From: Actinomycetes bacterium | Lineage (GTDB): Bacteria; Actinomycetota; Actinomycetes; Actinomycetales; Cellulomonadaceae | Length of the DNA: 10,057 nucleotides | Assembly (NCBI GenBank): GCA_023432565.1 | Contig: JAEYUL010000137.1 | Location: 1-10,057 of the forward strand | Direction: 5' to 3' | In this document: in pieces, positions 1 through 5,640 of the stretch | How the letters are laid out: each line of letters starts with the position of its first letter | Position numbering within the stretch: the stretch's first letter is position 1 | Notes under the pieces: generated by a model | The model's input: only the letters and a program-made list of their open reading frames with translations | What the model was told of the DNA's origin: nothing | Database searches by the model: none | Program-made: the position numbers and the translations under genes

Positions 1-429
1 CGCTTGTGCGACCTCGTCGGCGAGCGTGAGGACCGTGCCCTCCTGGGGCTGCGCGAGCGCCTGCCGCGCCGCGCGCGCGGCGGATCGCAGCGCGTCCGCG
101 AGGACCGCGTCGGCGGCCTCGTCGTGCGCCGCGCTCGTCACGCGGCGGACGAACCCCCCGAGCCACTGGCTCAGGATCACGCCCGAGTTCCCGCGCGCCG
201 CGAGCATCGCGCCGCGTGCGAACGCCGTCAGCAGCGCGCGGCCGTCGCCGCCCGCCCGCAGCTCGTCGACCGCGCGCGCGCCGCCCTCGAGCGTGAGCCA
301 GGCGTTGGTCCCGGTGTCCGCGTCGGCCACCGGGAACACGTTCACCGCGTCGATGCGTCCGCGCGCCAGGGCGAGCCCGGCGTGCGCACCGTCGACCCAC
401 GCCACGACCTGGCCGGCGTCCAGCGTCAC
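1..429 (-). CDS. DAK2-domain (FakA/YloV-like) protein, N-terminal part, cut by window edge
   Basis: This is the first 143 codons of a DAK2/DhaL-type kinase-domain protein; the C-terminal part lies beyond base 1. The domain binds nucleotide and Mg2+ through clustered aspartates. In FakA-type proteins it phosphorylates fatty acids carried by a FakB/DegV partner, but other substrates are possible here. Visible family marks are IDAVNVFPV at residues 26-34, D36-A-D38-T-G-T-N42 (usually PDGDTGTN), and GNSGVILSQ at 80-88. The GTG at 429 is chosen because GGAGGAG (439-433) lies just upstream. A GTG at 444 is in frame but has no clear ribosome site, and a stop codon (450-448) lies just before it. The divergent rpmB neighbour recalls the rpmB-yloU-yloV-recG order of Firmicutes; recG would be expected next but is not in view. 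The family call is firm, the substrate unknown. Confidence 0.85.
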   Translation of the reverse strand, partial: MTLDAGQVVAWVDGAHAGLALARGRIDAVNVFPVADADTGTNAWLTLEGGARAVDELRAGGDGRALLTAFARGAMLAARGNSGVILSQWLGGFVRRVTSAAHDEAADAVLADALRSAARAARQALAQPQEGTVLTLADEVAQA

Positions 430-432
430 CCA

Positions 433-439
433 CTCCTCC
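433..439 (-). promoter_or_regulatory. Shine-Dalgarno site that decides the DAK2 start
   Basis: The minus strand reads GGAGGAG, three bases before the GTG at 429. It is one of the best ribosome binding sites in the window. It favours GTG 429 over the in-frame GTG at 444, which has only weak purine content ahead of it. Confidence 0.6.
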
Positions 440-584
440 GTCACGTCTCACGTCGGGCCGCGCCCGTCACCCGTCGCGCACACCCTGCCCGAGACACAGC
501 GTGCCCGACCGGCCACGCCCTGCGCCTCGTCGTCCCGTGGCGCGTGCCTGCGGCGCATCTCACCCTGCCGCACGCCGCCCACAT

Positions 585-614
585 TTGGGGCGCCCGGACG
601 CCATGGGCTAGTCT
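585..614 (+). promoter_or_regulatory. Probable rpmB promoter
   Basis: A -35-like TTGGGG (585-590) and a -10-like TAGTCT (609-614) are separated by 18 bases. The -10 fits the actinobacterial TANNNT pattern and the -35 matches only the TTG part. Transcription would begin near 620, giving an untranslated leader of about 125 bases before the GTG at 747. An alternative -35, TTGACC at 614-619, has no good -10 at the right distance. Confidence 0.4.
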
Positions 615-622
615 TGACCGGT

Positions 623-712
623 TGCCCGACGGGTTCGGGCACCCGGAGCGGACCACCGCACGCCCCCACGGGGCTCAGGTCCGTCCACAGACTTCGCCGC
701 GGATCCCGCGGC
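623..712 (+). promoter_or_regulatory. Hairpin-rich 5' leader of rpmB
   Basis: Three perfect inverted repeats lie between the proposed transcription start and rpmB. TGCCCGA/TCGGGCA has a 7-bp stem and 5-base loop (623-641). GCCCC/GGGGC has a 5-bp stem and 3-base loop (662-674). GCCGCGG/CCGCGGC has a 7-bp stem and 3-base loop (696-712). None has a following T-run, so they do not look like standard attenuators. A ribosomal-protein leader function is possible, but short GC stems also arise often by chance in DNA this GC-rich. Confidence 0.3.
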
Positions 713-746
713 TGTTCATGTTCGACCAGAGCAACAGGAGAACACC

Positions 747-938
747 GTGGCCGCCACCTGCGACGTCTGCGCCAAGCGCCCGAGCTTCGGGCACAGCGTC
801 TCGCACTCGCACGTCCGCACCAAGCGTCGCTGGAACCCGAACATCCAGCGCGTCCGTGCCGTCGTCGCCGGGACTCCGAAGCGTCTCAACGTCTGCACCT
901 CGTGCCTCAAGGCGGGCAAGGTCCAGCGCGCCGTCTGA
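747..938 (+). CDS. rpmB: 50S ribosomal protein L28 (bL28)
   Basis: This 63-residue protein is bL28, a small basic protein of the large ribosomal subunit. The family pattern is clear: CDVCAKRPSFGHSVSHSH at the N-terminus, then TKRRWNPNIQRVRA and a C-terminal LNVCTSCLKAGKV. Two CxxC pairs (C5/C8 and C50/C53) make this the zinc-binding C+ form of L28. The GTG at 747 is supported by AGGAG (736-740), six bases upstream. It is transcribed alone, from the probable promoter at 585-614 to the hairpin terminator at 964-1001. Length is normal for the family and I see nothing broken. Confidence 0.97.
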   Translation: MAATCDVCAKRPSFGHSVSHSHVRTKRRWNPNIQRVRAVVAGTPKRLNVCTSCLKAGKVQRAV

Positions 939-963
939 GCGCCCGCACCACCACGCACGTCAC

Positions 964-1001
964 CGCAAGGCCCGTGAGGAACTGACCTCACGGGCCTTGC
1001 G
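964..1001 (+). terminator. Strong hairpin terminator after rpmB
   Basis: A perfect 16-bp inverted repeat (964-979 with 986-1001, core GCAAGGCCCGTGAGG) encloses the 6-base loop AACTGA. It starts 25 bases after the rpmB stop. No T-run follows, which is common for actinobacterial terminators. It separates rpmB from the acetyltransferase gene downstream. Confidence 0.8.
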
Positions 1002-1031
1002 TCGTGGTGCCCATGTGGCAGGGTGACTCCC

Positions 1032-1556
1032 ATGGCCGAGCAGATCGACGAGCTGACCATCCGCCCCGCCGGCCCGGCCGACGCCCAGGCGATCGCCGCG
1101 GTCCACGTGCGCTCGTGGCAGGAGGCGTACGCGGGCATCGTCTCGCAGCGCTACCTGGCCTCGCTCGACCCGCAGGAGCGTGCCACCCGGTGGGAACAGC
1201 ACCTCGAGCAGGGACCCGCCGACGGGGTGCGTACCTGGATCGCCCTCGACGGCACTCGGCTGCTCGGGTTCGCGACGGTCGGCCCGAGCCGCGACGAGGA
1301 CGCCCAGCGCGGCGAGCTCGAGGTGTACTCGATCTACCTCGAGCCCTCCACCTGGGGCCACGGCGTGGCCCGCGAGCTCATGCGCACGGTCATCCGTGAG
1401 TCGGGTGAGCACACGCCGCTGAGCCTGTGGGTGCTCGCCGCCAACGAGCGCGCCCGGCACTTCTACCGTCGGCACGGCTTCCAGCCCGACGGCGTCGAGC
1501 GCTACGAGGACGTCGGTGGCGACGACCTCCTCGAGATGCGCTACCGGCGCAGCTGA
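1032..1556 (+). CDS. GNAT-family N-acetyltransferase
   Basis: This 174-residue single-domain protein is a GCN5-related acetyltransferase, which moves an acetyl group from acetyl-CoA to an amine; the substrate cannot be read from the sequence. An N-terminal VHVRSWQEAYAGI (residues 24-36) is typical of one broad GNAT subgroup. Motif A follows as VYSIYLEPSTWGHGVARELM (98-117), with the pyrophosphate-binding loop WGHGVA. The LWVLAANERARHFYRRHGF stretch (132-150) is the usual motif B. ATG 1032 is chosen over an in-frame GTG at 1023. Ahead of it, CAGGGT (1019-1024) could be a weak ribosome site or a leaderless -10 box. The gene follows the rpmB terminator and ends 8 bp from the convergent thiL. Confidence 0.88.
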   Translation: MAEQIDELTIRPAGPADAQAIAAVHVRSWQEAYAGIVSQRYLASLDPQERATRWEQHLEQGPADGVRTWIALDGTRLLGFATVGPSRDEDAQRGELEVYSIYLEPSTWGHGVARELMRTVIRESGEHTPLSLWVLAANERARHFYRRHGFQPDGVERYEDVGGDDLLEMRYRRS

Positions 1557-1564
1557 CCCCAGGT

Positions 1565-2566
1565 CTACCGGCCTCCGAAGTGGTCCCAGCCGGGCGCGGC
1601 GCTCGGTGCCGCCCCGTCGAGCGTGACCCCGGGCTCGCGCTGGTCGCCCTCGTCACGCGCGACGACGTGGCCGACGACCCGGAAAGGGGGCGGCGGCACC
1701 GCGTCGCGCGGGAACGTCGCGAGCAGCCCGTGGTCCTCTCCCCCGCCGAGCACCCACGCCCACGGGTCGACGTCGGCCGCCGTCGCGGCAGGCGCGAGGG
1801 CGGTGACGTCGGCGGCCAGCGCGTCTGCGCTCAGGTCGAGCCGCACCCCGCTCGCACGAGCGAGCCGTCCGGCGTCCCGCAGCAGGCCGTCCGACACGTC
1901 GAGCATCGCCGTGGCTCCCGCGCGGGCCGCCTCCGGTCCAGCCGCCAGCGGTGACTGCGGGCGCAGGTACGCGGCCACCAGCTCCGTACGGGTCTCGTGG
2001 CTCCGGCCGCGTTCGCCAGCCCGAGCACCGCCGTCGAGCTCGAGGAGCGCGAGCCCTGCCGCGGACCGTCCGAGCGTGCCCGCGTGCGCGACCACGTCGC
2101 CCGGACGCGCGCCGGAGCGCAGCACGGGCGCACGTCCCTGGAGGTCACCGTGCGCAGCGACGCTCACGACGACCACCGGGCTGCCGGACAGGTCGCCGCC
2201 GACGACACCGACGCCGAGCGGTGCGCACGTGGCCGCGAGGCCGCGCGCGAGTCCGACGACCCACGCGACGTCGAGCTCGCCCGGCACCGCGAGCGTGACC
2301 ACGAGGCTGGTGGGCACCGCGCCCATGGCGGCGACGTCGGCGAGGTTCTGCACCGCCGCTCGGCGGCCCACGTCCTCGCCGTCGGACCACCGACGGCGGA
2401 AGTGGCGGTCCTCGACGAGCACGTCGGTCGTCACGACGAAGCGCCCGTCGGGCGCTGCCACCACCGCGGCGTCGTCGCCCGGGCCGACGAGCGTGGCCGC
2501 GCCGCGCGGCAGCTCAGGCACGATCAGGGCGAGCAGCTGCTCCTCGGTCAGGTCGGCGACGCGCAC
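1565..2566 (-). CDS. thiL: Thiamine-monophosphate kinase
   Basis: ThiL phosphorylates thiamine monophosphate with ATP to give thiamine diphosphate, the active cofactor, in the cytoplasm. The 333-residue length is normal. Family motifs appear in order: VGPGDDAAVV (27-36), TTDVLVEDRHFRR (46-58), NLADVAAMGAVP (74-85), GGDLSGSPVV (123-132) and a C-terminal GWDHF. The glycine- and aspartate-rich loops bind Mg2+ and nucleotide in the PurM/ThiL fold. The GTG at 2566 has no ribosome site, but TAGCGT (2578-2573) sits six bases upstream, which suggests a leaderless mRNA. That arrangement leaves no room for a TPP riboswitch. It is divergent from the DUF3515 gene and convergent with the acetyltransferase gene. 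No other thiamine genes are visible. Confidence 0.96.
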   Translation of the reverse strand: MRVADLTEEQLLALIVPELPRGAATLVGPGDDAAVVAAPDGRFVVTTDVLVEDRHFRRRWSDGEDVGRRAAVQNLADVAAMGAVPTSLVVTLAVPGELDVAWVVGLARGLAATCAPLGVGVVGGDLSGSPVVVVSVAAHGDLQGRAPVLRSGARPGDVVAHAGTLGRSAAGLALLELDGGARAGERGRSHETRTELVAAYLRPQSPLAAGPEAARAGATAMLDVSDGLLRDAGRLARASGVRLDLSADALAADVTALAPAATAADVDPWAWVLGGGEDHGLLATFPRDAVPPPPFRVVGHVVARDEGDQREPGVTLDGAAPSAAPGWDHFGGR

Positions 2567-2572
2567 GACGTC

Positions 2573-2578
2573 ACGCTA
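2573..2578 (-). promoter_or_regulatory. -10 box of thiL, leaderless type
   Basis: The minus strand reads TAGCGT followed by six bases and then the GTG start at 2566, matching TANNNT-N6-GTG. No convincing -35 is seen. An inverted repeat GCGCAC-N7-GTGCGC (2601-2619) lies about 20 bases upstream, in the -35 zone, and could be an operator, but it is short. Confidence 0.5.
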
Positions 2579-2672
2579 ACGCCCGGCCCGCGCCGGCCGC
2601 GCGCACGTCAGGCGTGCGCCACCCCACACGGCGCCCGGCGTGCAGGCGTTCGGGACGCCGTCGCGCACTCGT

Positions 2673-2678
2673 TACGGT
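2673..2678 (+). promoter_or_regulatory. -10 box of the DUF3515 gene, leaderless type
   Basis: TACGGT is followed by seven bases and the GTG at 2686. A weak -35 candidate, TTCGGG (2649-2654), lies 18 bases upstream. No ribosome binding site precedes the GTG, so translation from a leaderless transcript is likely. Confidence 0.5.
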
Positions 2679-2685
2679 GGTGGGC

Positions 2686-3171
2686 GTGTCCTACCCGCGC
2701 CGCCTCGTCGTCCTGCTCGCGCTTCCCGCCACCGTCGCCGGCTGCGCCTCGACGGTCTCGACCACCCCGGGCCCGTTCGCGACGGACCCGGTCTGCGCGC
2801 AGGTCGTGCTCGCGACGCCCGACGAGCTCGCCGACGGCCTGACCCGGCGCGACACGGACGCGCAGGCGACCACCGCCTGGGGCGACGGCACCGCCGCGGT
2901 CGTGCTGCGCTGCGGCGTCGAGCCGCTCGCCCCCACGACCGACCGGTGCCAGACCGTCGAGGCCGCGGACGGGACCTCGGTGGACTGGGTGATCGTCGCG
3001 TCGGAGCCCGACGACGAGCAGGCGAGCGACTGGACCTTCACGACGTACGGACGGGTGCCGGCCGTGCAGGTGCTCGTCCCGGCCGAGATCGCCCGGACAC
3101 GCCCCAGCTCCTACCTGGACCGCCTGGGTGCTGCCGTCTCGCTCACCGAGCGTGAGCGCGGCTGCCTGTAG
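2686..3171 (+). CDS. DUF3515-family lipoprotein
   Basis: A 161-residue actinobacterial protein that I assign to DUF3515; its function is unknown. The N-terminus is a lipoprotein signal: Arg-Arg at 5-6, a hydrophobic stretch (7-16) and the lipobox VAGC with the acceptor Cys at residue 20. The mature protein should be anchored to the outer face of the membrane. Family marks are TAWGDGTAAVVLRCGVEP (63-80), C88, SVDWVIV (98-104) and TTYGRVPAVQVLVP (119-132). The mature part has C37, C76, C88 and C160, which could pair as disulfides. GTG 2686 is chosen because it gives a proper signal peptide and follows TACGGT-N7; a longer frame upstream adds only Arg-rich sequence. It ends 4 bp from the convergent ddl. 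A family link to envelope biology is suggested only by location and neighbours. Confidence 0.85.
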   Translation: MSYPRRLVVLLALPATVAGCASTVSTTPGPFATDPVCAQVVLATPDELADGLTRRDTDAQATTAWGDGTAAVVLRCGVEPLAPTTDRCQTVEAADGTSVDWVIVASEPDDEQASDWTFTTYGRVPAVQVLVPAEIARTRPSSYLDRLGAAVSLTERERGCL

Positions 3172-3175
3172 CCGC

Positions 3176-4402
3176 TCAGCGCAGGCCGGTGGGCCGCTCC
3201 AGCGCGAGCTGCACGAGCTCGTCGACGAGCTCGGGATACGTCAGGCCCGACGCCTCCCACATGCGCGGGTACATCGAGAACGGCGTGAACCCGGGCATGG
3301 TGTTGATCTCGTTGACCACGACCTCGTCCTCGGGCGTGACGAACACGTCGACGCGCGCGAGGCCCTCGCAACCGAGCGCCTCGAACGCCTGGACCGCGAT
3401 CTCCTGGACGCGCCGCGTGACCTCGTCGGGCAGCTCGGCGGGGCACGAGAGCCGGACCGCGGCCTCGTCGAGGTACTTGGCCTCGAAGTCGTAGAACGCG
3501 TGCTTGCCGTGGTCGACGACGATCTCGCCCGGCAGCGACGCGCGCGCCCGTCGGCCGTGACGGCCGCCCAGCACACCGCACTCGATCTCGCGTCCCACGA
3601 TGCCCGCCTCGACGACGACCTTCGGGTCGTGCTGCTGCGCGTGCGCGATCGCCGCGGGCAGGTCGGTCAGGTCGTCGACACGCGAGATGCCCAGGCTCGA
3701 GCCCGCACGCGCGGGCTTGACGAACACCGGCAGGCCGAGCGCCTCGATGCGGGCGGTCTGGCCCTGCGGGTCCCGCTCGTACGCGCCGGGCAGCAGCACG
3801 ACGAACGGACCCACGGGCAGCCCCTGCCCCGCGAACACGAGCTTCATCATGTGCTTGTCCATACCGACGGCCGAGGCGAGCACACCGTCACCCACGTAGC
3901 GCACGTCGGCGAGCTCGAGCATGCCCTGCAGCGTGCCGTCCTCGCCGAACGGGCCGTGCAGGAGCGGGAAGACGACGTCCACCTCGCCGACGGTGCGCGC
4001 CAGGTGGTTCTCGTCCAGGACGCGCACCGACCGGTCCGTCGAGGCCTGCGGGAGCAGCACGTGCGTGGCCGTGTCCTCGACCTGCGGCAGCCGCCCGTCG
4101 ACGATGGACCAGCGGTCCGGGTCGTCGTCGGCCAGCACCCAGCGCCCCTGCGGCGTGATGCCCACGGCGAGCACGTCGTAGCGCTCCCGGTCGAGCGCGC
4201 GCAGCACGCCGCCCGCCGTCGCGCAGCTGATCGCGTGCTCGCCCGAGCGGCCGCCGAACAGCACCATCACGCGCGGACGGACCGGGCGGCCGGGGCCAGG
4301 CCCGGTGCCGGCGGCCTCGGAGGCGGCGGCGTGGGCGACGGTGACGTCAGCGGCGGTGCCGAGCGCGGTGTCGGCAGGGGCGGGGGGCTGCACGGAGTTC
4401 AT
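3176..4402 (-). CDS. ddl: D-alanine--D-alanine ligase
   Basis: Ddl joins two D-alanines using ATP to make the dipeptide end of the peptidoglycan stem. The ATP-grasp core is complete: LFGGRSGEHAIS (48-59, with the substrate-binding Glu of GEH), LLHGPFGEDGTLQG (147-160), KPARAGSSLGIS (229-240), the YDFEAKY loop (304-310) and NEINTMPGF (364-372) for Mg2+. The YDFEAKY loop fits a D-Ala:D-Ala enzyme rather than a D-Lac or D-Ser type. At 408 residues it is longer than usual because about 43 residues rich in Ala, Gly and Pro precede the fold. ATG 4402 is still preferred, since TAGGGT (4416-4411) lies eight bases upstream. It is divergent from the PLP-enzyme gene across 35 bp. Confidence 0.97.
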   Translation of the reverse strand: MNSVQPPAPADTALGTAADVTVAHAAASEAAGTGPGPGRPVRPRVMVLFGGRSGEHAISCATAGGVLRALDRERYDVLAVGITPQGRWVLADDDPDRWSIVDGRLPQVEDTATHVLLPQASTDRSVRVLDENHLARTVGEVDVVFPLLHGPFGEDGTLQGMLELADVRYVGDGVLASAVGMDKHMMKLVFAGQGLPVGPFVVLLPGAYERDPQGQTARIEALGLPVFVKPARAGSSLGISRVDDLTDLPAAIAHAQQHDPKVVVEAGIVGREIECGVLGGRHGRRARASLPGEIVVDHGKHAFYDFEAKYLDEAAVRLSCPAELPDEVTRRVQEIAVQAFEALGCEGLARVDVFVTPEDEVVVNEINTMPGFTPFSMYPRMWEASGLTYPELVDELVQLALERPTGLR

Positions 4403-4410
4403 CGGGGACG

Positions 4411-4416
4411 ACCCTA
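4411..4416 (-). promoter_or_regulatory. -10 box of ddl, leaderless type
   Basis: The minus strand reads TAGGGT followed by eight bases and the ATG at 4402. AGGG in the same place would be too far for a good ribosome site. Its -35 zone would fall on the start codon of the divergent PLP-enzyme gene. Confidence 0.45.
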
Positions 4417-4425
4417 CCTGCCGCG

Positions 4426-4431
4426 TACGCT
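4426..4431 (+). promoter_or_regulatory. -10 box of the PLP-enzyme gene, leaderless type
   Basis: TACGCT is followed by six bases and the GTG at 4438, matching TANNNT-N6-GTG. No ribosome site is present. The -35 zone (about 4403-4408) touches the start of ddl, so this promoter and the ddl promoter overlap physically. Confidence 0.5.
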
Positions 4432-4437
4432 GGCGCC

Positions 4438-5610
4438 GTGACCTCGCCGAGCCCCTCTGCGGGCAGCATGCACACCGTCAGCCCGTCGACGCTCGTCGTG
4501 TCGGCCGGGCGCCCGCACCGCGTGGACGGTGCGGCGCTGAACCCGGCCGTCGTGCTCTCCTCGACGTTCGTGTCACAGGGAGTCCCGGCACCTGACGGGC
4601 TGATGTACGGCCGGATGGACAGCCCGGCCTGGCACGCGTTCGAGGACGCCCTCGGCGCGCTCGAAGGCTGCCCGCACCCCGGTCTCGTCTTCGGCTCCGG
4701 CATGGCCGCGATCGCTGCGGCGCTCTCGCTCGTGCCGCCGGGAGGGCGGCTCGTCCTGCCCCGGCACTGCTACCAGGTCACGCTCGGCTACGCCGCAGAC
4801 CTCGCCCGGCGCAGCGGCGTGCGCGTCGCCCTGGTCGACATCGCCGACACCGACTCCGTGCTCGCGGCCGTCCGCGGGCACGAGGAGGGCCCCGCGGACC
4901 TGCTGTGGGTCGAGACGCCCACCAACCCGATGCTCGAGGTCGCCGACCTGCCCGCCCTCGTCGCGGGCGCGCACGAGGCCGGAGCGCTCGTCGCCGTCGA
5001 CAACACGTTCGCGACGCCGCTCGTGCAGCGCCCGTTCGAGCACGGCGCCGACGTCGTCGTGCACTCCGTCACCAAGTACCTCGCCGGGCACAGCGACGTG
5101 GTGCTGGGCGCCGCGCTCGCGACCGACCTCGCCCTGCACGAGCGGCTGCACGCCTACCGCACGATGCACGGCGCGATCGCCGGCCCGTTCGAGGTGTGGC
5201 TCGCACTGCGCGGTCTGCGGACCCTGGCGCTGCGCGTCGAGCGCGCCCAGGCCAACGCGCTCGAGCTCGCCCGGCGCCTCGCCGGGCACCCGCGCGTCCT
5301 CGAGGTGCGTCACCCCGGCCTGCCCGACGACCCGGGCCACGCACGAGCCTCGGCGCTCATGGACGGGTACGGGGCGATCATCGGCCTGCGACCGACGGGC
5401 GGGCCTCGGGCCGCCGACGCGGTCGTCGCCGCCGTGCGCCTGTGGGTCCCGGCCACGAGCCTGGGAGGCGTCGAGTCGACCCTGGAACGGCGCAGACGGT
5501 TCGCGACCGAGTCCGCCACCGTGCCCGAGGACCTGCTGCGCCTGAGCGTCGGCATCGAGGACGTCGAGGACCTGTGGCGCGACCTGGCTGCCGCACTCGA
5601 TCGTCACTGA
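4438..5610 (+). CDS. PLP-dependent enzyme of the cystathionine gamma-synthase/lyase family
   Basis: A 390-residue member of the Cys/Met metabolism PLP enzyme family (fold type I), which carries out gamma- or beta-replacement and elimination on sulfur amino acids. Family residues are present: Y57/R59 (YGR, phosphate contact from the partner subunit), SGMAA (87-91), Y112 stacking on PLP, ETPTNP (159-164), D188 in DNTFATP, and the Schiff-base lysine K213 in SVTKYLAGHSD. SLGGVEST (341-348) and R368 (RLSVGIE) bind the substrate carboxylate. Two motifs are unusual: HCYQVT replaces the common YGGT, and YGRMDSPAW replaces YSRxxNPT. The reaction (synthase, gamma-lyase or other) cannot be decided. No other methionine or cysteine genes are nearby. 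The GTG at 4438 fits the TACGCT-N6 box; a Met at residue 11 is an alternative. Confidence 0.9.
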   Translation: MTSPSPSAGSMHTVSPSTLVVSAGRPHRVDGAALNPAVVLSSTFVSQGVPAPDGLMYGRMDSPAWHAFEDALGALEGCPHPGLVFGSGMAAIAAALSLVPPGGRLVLPRHCYQVTLGYAADLARRSGVRVALVDIADTDSVLAAVRGHEEGPADLLWVETPTNPMLEVADLPALVAGAHEAGALVAVDNTFATPLVQRPFEHGADVVVHSVTKYLAGHSDVVLGAALATDLALHERLHAYRTMHGAIAGPFEVWLALRGLRTLALRVERAQANALELARRLAGHPRVLEVRHPGLPDDPGHARASALMDGYGAIIGLRPTGGPRAADAVVAAVRLWVPATSLGGVESTLERRRRFATESATVPEDLLRLSVGIEDVEDLWRDLAAALDRH

Positions 5611-5640
5611 CGCCTCAGTCGCCGCGGCGCGAGGCGTCGG
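5607..5640. terminator. Hairpin between convergent PLP-enzyme gene and gpsA, probably bidirectional
   Basis: GACGCCTC (5609-5616) pairs perfectly with GAGGCGTC (5631-5638) around a 14-base loop that itself contains the palindrome GCCGCGGC. A G:T and a C:G pair extend the stem to ten. It begins in the stop codon of the plus-strand gene and ends just before the gpsA stop, so it can serve both transcripts. There is no T-run. Confidence 0.6.

Larger units (their letters stand above)
430..746. other. Intergenic region between the divergent DAK2 gene and rpmB
   Basis: This 317-base stretch has no convincing gene. Its right half holds a probable rpmB promoter (585-614) and three hairpins in the presumed rpmB leader (623-641, 662-674, 696-712). 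The left half (about 445-580) should hold the DAK2 promoter, but I see no clear -10 or -35 box for it. Open frames crossing the region are low-complexity Arg/Ala-rich products of high GC. Confidence 0.6.

Noticed and set aside
430..746. tRNA or other small RNA gene before rpmB
   Set aside because: No T-arm GTTCRANYC or cloverleaf spacing was seen; the hairpins fit a leader better.
4..1026. Plus-strand open frame running through the DAK2 gene, the intergenic region and rpmB
   Set aside because: It crosses two real genes in other frames and two regulatory regions, and its product is Arg/Ala-rich without motifs.
2567..2685. TPP riboswitch upstream of thiL
   Set aside because: The -10 box is six bases from the thiL start, leaving no leader, and I see no THI-box sequence in the 119-bp gap.
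4403..4437. SAM or other sulfur riboswitch upstream of the PLP enzyme
   Set aside because: The gap is only 35 bp and the gene appears leaderless, so an aptamer cannot fit.
3128..4441. Plus-strand open frame of about 437 codons opposite ddl
   Set aside because: It covers the clearly coding ddl on the other strand and has no recognisable motif; composition is that of a shadow frame.
4573..5607. Minus-strand open frame opposite the PLP-enzyme gene
   Set aside because: No motifs or ribosome site; it mirrors the codon pattern of the real gene.
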